A DNA stretch of 5,550 nt from assembly GCA_021807585.1 (NCBI GenBank), contig JAKBCQ010000238.1, forward strand, positions 1 through 5,550, read 5' to 3'. Below the pieces are notes generated by a model that saw only the letters and a list, made by a program, of their open reading frames with translations, did not search any database and was not told the DNA's origin. Each line of letters starts with the position of its first letter. Position 1 is the first letter of the stretch. The position numbers and the translations under genes are program-made. Shown piece by piece: positions 1 to 5,550 of this stretch. Origin of the DNA: Planctomycetota bacterium (GTDB lineage: Bacteria; Planctomycetota; Planctomycetia; Isosphaerales; Isosphaeraceae).

Positions 1-291
1 TTCGCGCCCCCGCACGCGAACACGGCGCCCGCTTCCCCCTCGGATCGGAATCTTAGCCGAAGCGGCCCGCGACGACGAGGTCGAATCTCCGAATCGTCCC
101 TGCCGAGATTGCCGACGATCGCGCCCGACGCTCGCGAATTCCAGATTTATTGATTCTATATGTATTAATATGTTTTTGCTCTCTCGGCGAGTCCGGCGGT
201 TTCATGCGATCGTCGCGCAAAGACCGATCGCCGGATCGACTACTAACAATTAGTTTATGATAATATTTATTATTTATCAGTTTTTTCGCAT
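1..291. other. Spacer after the gene series, no supportable gene
   Basis: The first 140 bases are GC-rich and two plus-strand frames run open from the left edge (to a TGA at 151-153 and a TAG at 251-253), with a third ending at TAG 54-56. One could be the tail of a convergent gene, but none shows a recognisable protein. From 141 to 176 and 241 to 291 the sequence is AT-rich. Small dyads are seen: ATAATA-TT-TATTAT (260-273), ACTAA-CAA-TTAGT (242-254), TATTAATA (163-170) and CGATC-GCCG-GATCG (225-238). The last could be a weak terminator stem for the minus-strand genes, but only GGTCTTTG follows it, not a clear T-run. No tRNA or strong terminator was found. Confidence 0.5.
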
Positions 292-819
292 TTACGATTC
301 ATCAATTTTCCTCCGCACGTCGCGTTGGAGCGAACGGAATTGGCGGAGGATCGATTGCGCGACATGATCGTCTTCAACGGGTGTCGCCGCGACGGCGTGA
401 ACCGTCGCTTTGGGGGTGTTCGATTCGATCTTGTCGATACGTCGGCCGTCGCGGTGATCGGATCGATCGGGTCGCGACGAGCGGCGAGTCTCCTCTTGTT
501 CCAGGCGATTCCAGGCCTCGGCCAAGAGGGATCGATCGTGTTCGAGTTCGTCGAGGATCGCCTGGCGTTCGGCCTCCCAGCGTTTCAGTTGATCGTCGCG
601 CGACCGCCTCGAGCGTTCGAGTTCGGCGAGCTTGCGTTCGAGTTCGCGCGTCCGCTCCACCGACCCGCGTCGTTTCAGCGCCAATTCTTCGATCCGCGTG
701 AGTCTGCGCTCAATTTCCTGACGCAACGTCTCCAACTCCTCGGGCGTCGAATCGATCACGCCTCGTTGCAACGCTTCCACACGTGTCGCTATCTCGCCTC
801 GGGGGGAATCGGTCGTCAT
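292..819 (-). CDS. Coiled-coil protein B, unknown function
   Basis: I do not recognise this protein. From ATG 819 it has 175 residues. After a short N-terminus, about 25-113 form a long, very charged coiled coil (TPEELETLRQEIERRL onward, with AEAWNRLEQEE near its end). An Arg/Asp/Ser-rich low-complexity linker covers about 114-147. The C-terminal helix contains LRQFRSLQRDVR (158-169), similar to the C-terminal helix of coiled-coil protein A. No catalytic motif, signal peptide or membrane segment is seen. The start is set by AAGGA eight bases before the ATG; an in-frame TTG at 858 has no such site. It is the last gene of the minus-strand series, 73 bases after protein A, and ends at TAA 292-294 before an AT-rich spacer. 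The function may be structural or adaptor-like in the CheA pathway, judged from position and shared motif only. Confidence 0.82.
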   Translation of the reverse strand: MTTDSPRGEIATRVEALQRGVIDSTPEELETLRQEIERRLTRIEELALKRRGSVERTRELERKLAELERSRRSRDDQLKRWEAERQAILDELEHDRSLLAEAWNRLEQEETRRSSRPDRSDHRDGRRIDKIESNTPKATVHAVAATPVEDDHVAQSILRQFRSLQRDVRRKIDES

Positions 820-827
820 CCGGCGTG

Positions 828-832
828 TCCTT
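828..832 (-). promoter_or_regulatory. Ribosome binding site AAGGA for coiled-coil protein B
   Basis: AAGGA on the minus strand lies eight bases before ATG 819, deciding this start over TTG 858. It begins one base after the right arm of the dyad at 834-863. Confidence 0.6.
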
Positions 833-833
833 G

Positions 834-863
834 CTTGATGAATCACTGATTTACGCAATCAAG
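834..863 (-). repeat. Overlapping dyads in the leader of coiled-coil protein B
   Basis: The minus strand has CTTGAT (863-858) and its complement ATCAAG (839-834) as outer arms with 18 bases between. Inside are TGATT (861-857), AATCA (851-847) and TGATT (845-841), alternately complementary. The outer pairing and the inner TGATT/AATCA hairpin exclude one another because they share bases. The element ends one base from the AAGGA site. It could be an operator or a weak RNA fold affecting translation, or chance in an AT-rich gap. Confidence 0.35.
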
Positions 864-892
864 TGTATAAAACCATATGGATCGATTCGGGA

Positions 893-1912
893 TCAGCCGC
901 GCGGACCCGACCGGCTCCACAATCGGGAAAGGCGGGCGGAGAGTCCCCGATTCTTGCGTTCGACGGCCTCTTGATCGTGCACCTCGCGGAGGTGCTGGCG
1001 GAACGCGCGGATGCGTTCGTCGACGGACGTCATCTGATGACCGACCGTTTGATTACGCGCGTCGTCCGCGCCGCCTAGAGGATCGGCGCAATCGCCGATC
1101 GGGGCGATGCTTTCCTCGGGGTTTTTCGCCAAGGCGTCGATCGCGCGCACGGTGCGGATCGACGCGATTTCGGCGTGGTGTTCGATGCGCATGCGGTCGA
1201 TCTCGTCGTGCGCGGCGCGAAGCGATTCCCGCGTTTCATCGAGGTCGGCGCGCGCCGTTTCGAGTTCCTCGCGGAGCGTTTCGGCGTTCGCGGAGCGATC
1301 GATCGCGACGGCGAGTTCGGTCCGAAGTTTGTGGATTTCGCTGTCGATCGCCTCCGAGGCGCGATTCGACCCGTTGGAATCGGCCGCGATTTTGGCGAGA
1401 TGCGATCTGAGCCGCTCGACCTCGTCCTCGAGCGCGTGCTTATGCGCTTCCCACGCGCGCCGAGCCGCCTCGGCCTCGCGCCGCGCCGCTTCGGCTTCCA
1501 AACGTGTCGATTCGAGCTCGGCTTCAACCGTGCCGTCGTCGCGATCGCGGCTTTCCACGCGTTTCTCGACCTCGGCGACCCACCGATTCAATTGCTCCCA
1601 TTCGGCGCGTTGCGCGACCTCGGCCTCCTCCATCAGTCGGACCTGATCGAGCAGGAAAACAACCATCGCGTCGCGCTCGGCGAGTTCGCGGTGAAGTTCT
1701 TCGAGCCTGGGATCGTCGGCGGGTTCGAGATCGTCGTGATCGCATCTCAACTGGATCACCGAGTCGAGATCGCCCCGCGCCGCCGCGTCGTCGCGCAACG
1801 TCGCAAGTTCGTTTTCGAGCCGTTCGATCTCCTGCTGTAAAAGCGTGATCGTATCTTCCATCCCGGTCTCGGCCGCCGTGTCGGCGTCCGCCGTCCCCCA
1901 GTGTCGAGCCAC
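893..1912 (-). CDS. Coiled-coil protein A, unknown function
   Basis: I do not recognise this protein. From the GTG at 1912 it has 339 residues, mostly charged helix: predicted coiled coils about 20-44 (LLQQEIERLENELATLR), 68-122, 128-176 (Ala/Glu/Arg-rich) and 184-257. A less ordered Pro/Gly/Asn segment covers about 258-292. The C-terminal helix holds IRAFRQHLREVH (301-312) and a basic tail with an amphipathic run LSARLSRLW. No enzyme motif, signal peptide or membrane span is visible. GTG 1912 is chosen because AAAGAGGG stands seven bases upstream and it leaves a free spacer. A longer frame from 2011 would overlap the preceding gene by 47 bases and cross AT-rich spacer. ATG 1861 is possible but lacks a good ribosome binding site. 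Lying third behind the kinase and regulator, it may be a scaffold or effector of that pathway (inference). Its C-terminal motif resembles that of the next gene. Confidence 0.85.
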   Translation of the reverse strand: MARHWGTADADTAAETGMEDTITLLQQEIERLENELATLRDDAAARGDLDSVIQLRCDHDDLEPADDPRLEELHRELAERDAMVVFLLDQVRLMEEAEVAQRAEWEQLNRWVAEVEKRVESRDRDDGTVEAELESTRLEAEAARREAEAARRAWEAHKHALEDEVERLRSHLAKIAADSNGSNRASEAIDSEIHKLRTELAVAIDRSANAETLREELETARADLDETRESLRAAHDEIDRMRIEHHAEIASIRTVRAIDALAKNPEESIAPIGDCADPLGGADDARNQTVGHQMTSVDERIRAFRQHLREVHDQEAVERKNRGLSARLSRLWSRSGPRG

Positions 1913-1919
1913 GAGCGAA

Positions 1920-1927
1920 CCCTCTTT
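1920..1927 (-). promoter_or_regulatory. Ribosome binding site AAAGAGGG deciding a GTG start
   Basis: The minus strand reads AAAGAGGG, seven bases before GTG at 1912. No other candidate start nearby (ATG 1861, GTG 1930, ATG 2011) has an equally good site, so it selects GTG 1912 for coiled-coil protein A. Confidence 0.6.
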
Positions 1928-1941
1928 CACTAAAGAACACT

Positions 1942-1953
1942 TATTTATAAATA
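1942..1953. repeat. 12-bp perfect AT palindrome
   Basis: TATTTATAAATA equals its own reverse complement. It sits in the 52-base AT-rich spacer between the regulator stop (1965) and the coiled-coil protein A start (1912), just downstream of a TATAAT sequence on the minus strand. It may be an operator or only base composition. Confidence 0.4.
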
Positions 1954-1957
1954 TTCC

Positions 1958-1963
1958 ATTATA
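1958..1963 (-). promoter_or_regulatory. Possible -10 box (TATAAT) of an internal promoter
   Basis: The minus strand reads TATAAT 46 bases before GTG 1912, in a sharp AT-rich dip. I see no convincing -35 hexamer 16-18 bases upstream, where the sequence is GC-rich end of the regulator gene. An internal promoter driving the two coiled-coil genes separately is possible but weakly supported. Confidence 0.2.
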
Positions 1964-1964
1964 A

Positions 1965-3506
1965 TCACGCCGCTCCGACCATCGTCCTTGATTCTTTAAG
2001 CAAATGTTCAACTGTAGCGATTAAATCGGTTTCTGAGAGCGGTCGATGCAGCACTCCGTCCAGACCGATCGCGTCGAGCCGGACGAGTTCGGATTCGTCC
2101 TGGATGCCAAGGACGCCGACGAACCGCGTTTTGGCGGGAACTTGTTCCTTGACGGCTCGATAAAACGCTTCTTGCTCGGGCTGATCGAACGCCATCAAGA
2201 CGAGATCGAACGCGTTTCTCCGCAGCAGCAGTTGCGCGCCGACTCGATCTCGGATCAGTTTAAGCTGATACCCGGCGCCTTCGGCGCCGAGGGCGCGTTG
2301 CACGGCTCGGACGGTTTCGGGATCATCCTCGACGACGAGGATCGACGCTCCCGACTGGACCGAACGACGTTCGGCGAGCCCCGCGAGCTCGAGCCCGCGA
2401 ACGATCGCGCCGATCTCGCCAAGTTCGAGCCCGACCGTCTGCGCGATCGACGCGAGGTTCTGCGTCCCATCAATTAACGTATAAATTTTCATTTCAGGCG
2501 CGGTCAGGCCGACTCGATCGAGGTTTCCGCCCCTCGGGGTCGTCCGCGCGTAAACGCGGGGCGCGAGCGATTCGGCGTCGTCGACCGCGGGCTCGCACCG
2601 CCGCGCGCCTTCGACCGCAAGCGCCGGAAGGCTGATCTGCAACGGAAACGCCTGGAACATCGGCGGAATCGATCCCCCCGCCTCGAATTGAAACTTCCCC
2701 GCCGCCGCGGTCGTCGCGCGGTACGTCAGCACCGCCGCTTGATACCGCAATAACGTGCGCAACCGACGCGGATCCGACAAACTTCGCTCCAACAACTTGA
2801 TCAATCCAGACATATGAGCATTTTGCTCTTCCCCGATCGTCACCGCGAGCAACGGCGCCAGATCGGCCATGCTCGCCGGGAGAAATCGTTCGAGCTTGTC
2901 GGCGGCGATCGTCGGCGAGAACACCGCCTGGATCCGTCCCGCCGCGACCGCGAAGCGAATCCGGTCGTTGTCGATCTCCAACGTCAAAATCCCGTCGTGA
3001 CCGCCGTTGTTGAGAAAATCGAGGATCTCGCGCACGCCGAATTGCTTGGTCGATCCCTCGAGCGCCGATTCCTTCACCTCGCCGACCGACTCGGGCATCG
3101 CACAGCCCGTTCGTTGCGCCTGCACGACGATCGCCCCCGTCTCGAGCGCATTCGCAACCCCGCTTTTAAGCAGCTCGGTCGTGAACGGTTTGGGAATCTG
3201 ATCGACGACGTTGGGAAATTCGGAATATTGAACGAATGCGCGATTGCGCATCGCCGAACTAATCACGACCGGAATCCGCGCCGTCGTTTCACACTCAAGC
3301 AAACGTCGGCAGACGTCGTCTCCCGTCGTTCCCGGTAATTGATGATCGAGCAGGATCAGATCGGGAACGATCGATCGCGCCAGCTCGACGCCGCGATCGG
3401 CTTCGGCCGCGAGCGTCACCTGGTAGCCCGCTTGCGAAAGATGGCACTCAACCATCTTGCGGATCGTTTGACTGTCGTCGATAACCAGAATGCGCGCTTT
3501 TTCCAT
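1965..3506 (-). CDS. Response regulator REC–PATAN/DUF4388–degenerate REC
   Basis: A 513-aa soluble regulator, the likely phosphate acceptor of the adjacent CheA. Domains: receiver 1 about 5-122 with D10/D11, phospho-site D54 (LLDHQLPG), S83 and K106, so it looks functional. A PATAN/DUF4388-like domain covers about 153-300, recognised by FGVREILDFLNNGG followed by GILTLEIDNDRIRFAVAAGR. A helical, winged-helix-like segment covers 334-381 (LTAPEMKIYTLIDGTQNL to GLAERR), as often follows DUF4388. Receiver 2 spans about 387-507: its acidic pair E393/D394 is kept, but the phospho-site is Ala439, the Thr/Ser position is Gly467 and the Lys is Arg488, so it probably cannot be phosphorylated. The ATG at 3506 is supported by GGAG eight bases upstream and by TGATG coupling to cheA. 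Known of the family: cyanobacterial PATAN–REC proteins (PatA, PixG type) affect pilus motility or cell patterning. The target here is inferred only. No DNA-binding output domain is evident. Confidence 0.93.
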   Translation of the reverse strand: MEKARILVIDDSQTIRKMVECHLSQAGYQVTLAAEADRGVELARSIVPDLILLDHQLPGTTGDDVCRRLLECETTARIPVVISSAMRNRAFVQYSEFPNVVDQIPKPFTTELLKSGVANALETGAIVVQAQRTGCAMPESVGEVKESALEGSTKQFGVREILDFLNNGGHDGILTLEIDNDRIRFAVAAGRIQAVFSPTIAADKLERFLPASMADLAPLLAVTIGEEQNAHMSGLIKLLERSLSDPRRLRTLLRYQAAVLTYRATTAAAGKFQFEAGGSIPPMFQAFPLQISLPALAVEGARRCEPAVDDAESLAPRVYARTTPRGGNLDRVGLTAPEMKIYTLIDGTQNLASIAQTVGLELGEIGAIVRGLELAGLAERRSVQSGASILVVEDDPETVRAVQRALGAEGAGYQLKLIRDRVGAQLLLRRNAFDLVLMAFDQPEQEAFYRAVKEQVPAKTRFVGVLGIQDESELVRLDAIGLDGVLHRPLSETDLIATVEHLLKESRTMVGAA

Positions 3507-5550
3507 CAGATGAGCTCCGATATCCGACCGACGTCGAGGTTCGTGGTCGACCGTTCGTCGACGGGAGTTCCGAGAAGCGGAATGAGAACGTTTTCCCAGG
3601 CTCGCGCGTCGATCGGCTTGGCGACGAACGCCGTCGCGCCCCGCGCCATCACACGCTCACGCGTCGCCTGATCCGATCGCGTGCTCGCGACCACGACCGG
3701 CGTCGACGACGAAACCCCGACCCGCTCGAGCTCGCCAAGCAACGCGAAACCGTCCATTCGCGGCATCTCCAGATCCGTTAATATCAACTTGTACTCATTC
3801 TCACGAAGCGTTTTGACGGCTTCAAGACCGTCGGACGCCTCGTCGACCTGAAATCCGAGTTCGCGAAGCCTTCGCGCCGCAACGCGGCGGACGCTGAGCG
3901 AATCGTCGACGACGAGCACCGAGTTCGCCTTCAAACCCCGCTTCGTCGCATTCGCGGCCTTCACGCCGGTCCCATCGGCGACCGCGCCGACCGTTCGATC
4001 GCTCACCCGCGCAAGCCCGAACGGATCAAGCAGAAAAACAATCTCTCCCGCGGCCGAAAAACTCGTTCCCACAATCGCCGGATGACCCGCGAGCAACGCC
4101 GATAAAGGCTTCACCACAAGCTCCCGAGGTCCTTCGATCGCGTCGACGAGAACCGCGATTCGTTCCCCTTCGCCGCGTACAAGAAGAATCCTAGGACACG
4201 TTCGCGTCGACGGCGCGGCCAGACGCAATGCGCCCCGTGCATCCAAAATCGTCGTCGACTCGCCGCGGATCATCCCCTTGCCCGTCACCCCCTCGAATTG
4301 AACCTTCGAGGCGTCGAGCTCGTCGATCAGCTCGATCGACTCGAGCGGCAACGCGATCAAAACTCCGCCCACTCGAACCAGCATCGCCTGCTCAAGCGCA
4401 ATCCGCGCCGGAAGCCGAATCGTAAACGTCGTCCCCTTCCCCGCGATCGAAGCCAACGCGATCGTGCCGTTGAGCCGACCCACCTCCTTCGCCACCACGT
4501 CCATCCCAACCCCTCGTCCCGAAATTGCATTGGAATGCTCACGTGTGGAAAAACCAGATTCAAAAATCATCTGACTCAAACGCTCGTCCGAAACCCCCGC
4601 TCCCCCCCCCAGCAACCCAAGACGACGAGCCTTCGCCTCGATCGCCCCGTAATCAAGCCCGCGACCGTCGTCGTGTATTTTAAAGACGACCGTGTTCGAC
4701 TCGTTCCGAACCTCGAACGTCACCCGACCCGCCGCGGCTTTGCCCGCCCGCAATCGATCCGCCGCGGGCTCGATCCCGTGACCCACCGCGTTCCTCGTTA
4801 AATGTAATAACGGCTCATATGCCTTGTCTTGTAAATAACGATCGACGCCGAGATCGTCCCCCACCGTCGCCACCTCGATCGTCCTCCCCTCGACCCGCGC
4901 CGCTTCGCTCGCAACCCGCGCCAATCGCTGAAACAACGACCGCGCCGGAACAAGCCGAATCGCCTGAACCGCGTTCCAGAGCTGAAGCGAAAGCCGAGCC
5001 AGCGAGTCGCCGTCGTCCGCCAGCGATTCCGCCGCCGACCGAGCCGAACCCGCCAACACCGCCAGATCCTCGGTTTGCTCCGCAAGCCGACGGATCAGAT
5101 CGCCGTATTCGCCCCCGCGCCTCGGTGCAATCCGACGCTCGCGATCCGTCCCAAACAACCGACGTCCCCGACCGTCGGACGTCAAATCACGCAGCCGCTC
5201 GACGTCCGCGGTCAACCGGTAACGACACTGAACCGCCGCCGCCGCAAACGATTTCAACGTCTCCACTCGCCCCATCCATGCACCCCGACGTGATAATAAC
5301 TCAGATGCCATATCCATCAATTCATCAATACGCTCTCCCGAAACGCGGATCAGCCCCTCCGATTCCCCCGCCGTCGGGCGAACCGCCCCCTCGCGAACCG
5401 ATGTGAACCCCGACCGGCGCAATGCCTCTCCCGATTCCCGCCCCCCTTCAACCCCGAGCCGAGATCCCGCCATATCCTCTCCGTCGGCCCCGAGGTCGGT
5501 CTCGCCTCCTAAACACTCGTCGGCTCGATCGCTCGCACCGTTCTCCGCCG
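3506..5550 (-). CDS. cheA: CheA-type hybrid histidine kinase with C-terminal receiver (5' end outside window)
   Basis: This is a chemotaxis-family histidine kinase that would autophosphorylate a His in an N-terminal P1 domain and pass phosphate to receivers. The frame has no stop up to 5550. Numbering is from the Met at 5473, which is probably internal, because 25 further open, acidic codons precede it and P1 is not seen. Visible domains: dimerisation P3 about 40-170 (begins LIRVSGERIDEL); ATPase about 180-355 with N-box H224..N228..H232, G1 DDGRG 268-272, IFESGFST 303-310, G2 GRGVGMD 319-325 and GKGTTF 345-350; CheW-like P5 about 357-495; receiver about 517-635 with D523/D524, phospho-site D567, S597 and K619. 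All five receiver residues are present. Oddities are Gly231 where CheA usually has Asp (NA-x-DHG) and Ser306 for the usual Pro. The stop TGA overlaps the next ATG by one base. Cytoplasmic, with no membrane segment visible. The family call is secure; the pathway (taxis, pili or other) is not. Confidence 0.95.
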   Translation of the reverse strand, partial: AENGASDRADECLGGETDLGADGEDMAGSRLGVEGGRESGEALRRSGFTSVREGAVRPTAGESEGLIRVSGERIDELMDMASELLSRRGAWMGRVETLKSFAAAAVQCRYRLTADVERLRDLTSDGRGRRLFGTDRERRIAPRRGGEYGDLIRRLAEQTEDLAVLAGSARSAAESLADDGDSLARLSLQLWNAVQAIRLVPARSLFQRLARVASEAARVEGRTIEVATVGDDLGVDRYLQDKAYEPLLHLTRNAVGHGIEPAADRLRAGKAAAGRVTFEVRNESNTVVFKIHDDGRGLDYGAIEAKARRLGLLGGGAGVSDERLSQMIFESGFSTREHSNAISGRGVGMDVVAKEVGRLNGTIALASIAGKGTTFTIRLPARIALEQAMLVRVGGVLIALPLESIELIDELDASKVQFEGVTGKGMIRGESTTILDARGALRLAAPSTRTCPRILLVRGEGERIAVLVDAIEGPRELVVKPLSALLAGHPAIVGTSFSAAGEIVFLLDPFGLARVSDRTVGAVADGTGVKAANATKRGLKANSVLVVDDSLSVRRVAARRLRELGFQVDEASDGLEAVKTLRENEYKLILTDLEMPRMDGFALLGELERVGVSSSTPVVVASTRSDQATRERVMARGATAFVAKPIDARAWENVLIPLLGTPVDERSTTNLDVGRISELI
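3515..3518 (-). promoter_or_regulatory. Ribosome binding site GGAG for the REC–PATAN–REC gene
   Basis: The minus strand reads GGAG, then eight bases, then the ATG at 3506. The site lies inside the last codons of cheA, so the regulator is probably translated by coupling with the kinase. This supports ATG 3506 as the start. Confidence 0.7.

Noticed and set aside
53..205. 50-codon minus-strand open frame starting ATG 205
   Set aside because: No ribosome binding site, it crosses an AT-rich spacer, and the product has no recognisable feature.
325..849. Plus-strand open frame of 174 codons opposite coiled-coil protein B
   Set aside because: It mirrors the minus-strand coding frame, and its protein shows no recognisable motif; the minus frame has a ribosome binding site and clear coiled coil.
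292..858. TTG start at 858 for coiled-coil protein B
   Set aside because: No ribosome binding site upstream; ATG 819 has AAGGA at good spacing.
1175..1840. Long plus-strand open frame (221 codons) opposite coiled-coil protein A, and others at 1107-1646 and 877-1410
   Set aside because: They are antisense to a coherent heptad-rich protein, have no ribosome binding site evidence and show no domain; GC-rich codon use leaves antisense frames open.
893..2011. Longer 372-codon start for coiled-coil protein A at 2011
   Set aside because: It would overlap the upstream gene by 47 bases and translate the AT-rich spacer; GTG 1912 has a far better ribosome binding site.
4819..5406. Pro/Arg-rich plus-strand open frame of 195 codons
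   Set aside because: It lies opposite the well-supported CheA dimerisation and ATPase region; the Pro/Arg bias is the antisense product of Gly/Ala/Arg codons.
3506..5473. Treating the Met at 5473 as the true start of a short CheA lacking P1
   Set aside because: The frame stays open to the window edge and the preceding codons encode an acidic linker-like stretch; no clear ribosome binding site precedes this ATG at normal spacing, so a truncated kinase is not supported.
1..5550. CRISPR array, tRNA, rRNA, insertion sequence or prophage signals
   Set aside because: No regularly spaced direct repeats, cloverleaf, transposase motifs or terminal inverted repeats were seen.

Overview
The window is GC-rich and all recognisable genes lie on the minus strand, so transcription runs from right to left. 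In that order they are: a CheA-type hybrid histidine kinase with a C-terminal receiver (5' end cut by the right edge), a REC–PATAN/DUF4388–REC response regulator, and two coiled-coil proteins of unknown function. The kinase stop and regulator start share one base (TGATG). The next gaps are about 52 and 73 bases, which fits one operon. No complete metabolic gene, RNA gene, mobile element or CRISPR array is visible.

Organism: the best guess is a bacterium with GC-rich DNA, probably Planctomycetota. The guess rests on a CheA-REC kinase beside a DUF4388 regulator, on coiled-coil partners I cannot assign, and on codon use rich in TCG, GCG, CGA and ATC. Myxococcota, another deltaproteobacterial lineage or a high-GC cyanobacterium are not excluded. 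No marker gene settles it. The palindrome CGATCG occurs about 30 times by eye count, far above chance at this base composition.

Layout: 3506-5550 kinase (dimerisation, ATPase, CheW-like and receiver domains visible; the phosphotransfer domain must lie beyond the right edge). 1965-3506 regulator with an intact first receiver and a degenerate second one. 1913-1964 AT-rich spacer holding a 12-bp palindrome and a TATAAT sequence. 893-1912 coiled-coil protein A (339 aa). 820-892 spacer with a dyad next to the ribosome binding site. 292-819 coiled-coil protein B (175 aa). 1-291 mostly AT-rich spacer with no supportable gene.

How it may work (inference): the kinase, driven by receptors and CheW encoded elsewhere, would pass phosphate from its unseen P1 domain to its own receiver and to the first receiver of the PATAN protein. 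In cyanobacteria PATAN-type regulators act on type IV pilus motility, so a pilus, gliding or surface-behaviour output is the leading hypothesis. The two coiled-coil proteins share a short C-terminal motif of the form [IL]RxFRxxxR[DE]V. They could be a paired scaffold or output module specific to this system, and they are the least explained part of the window.
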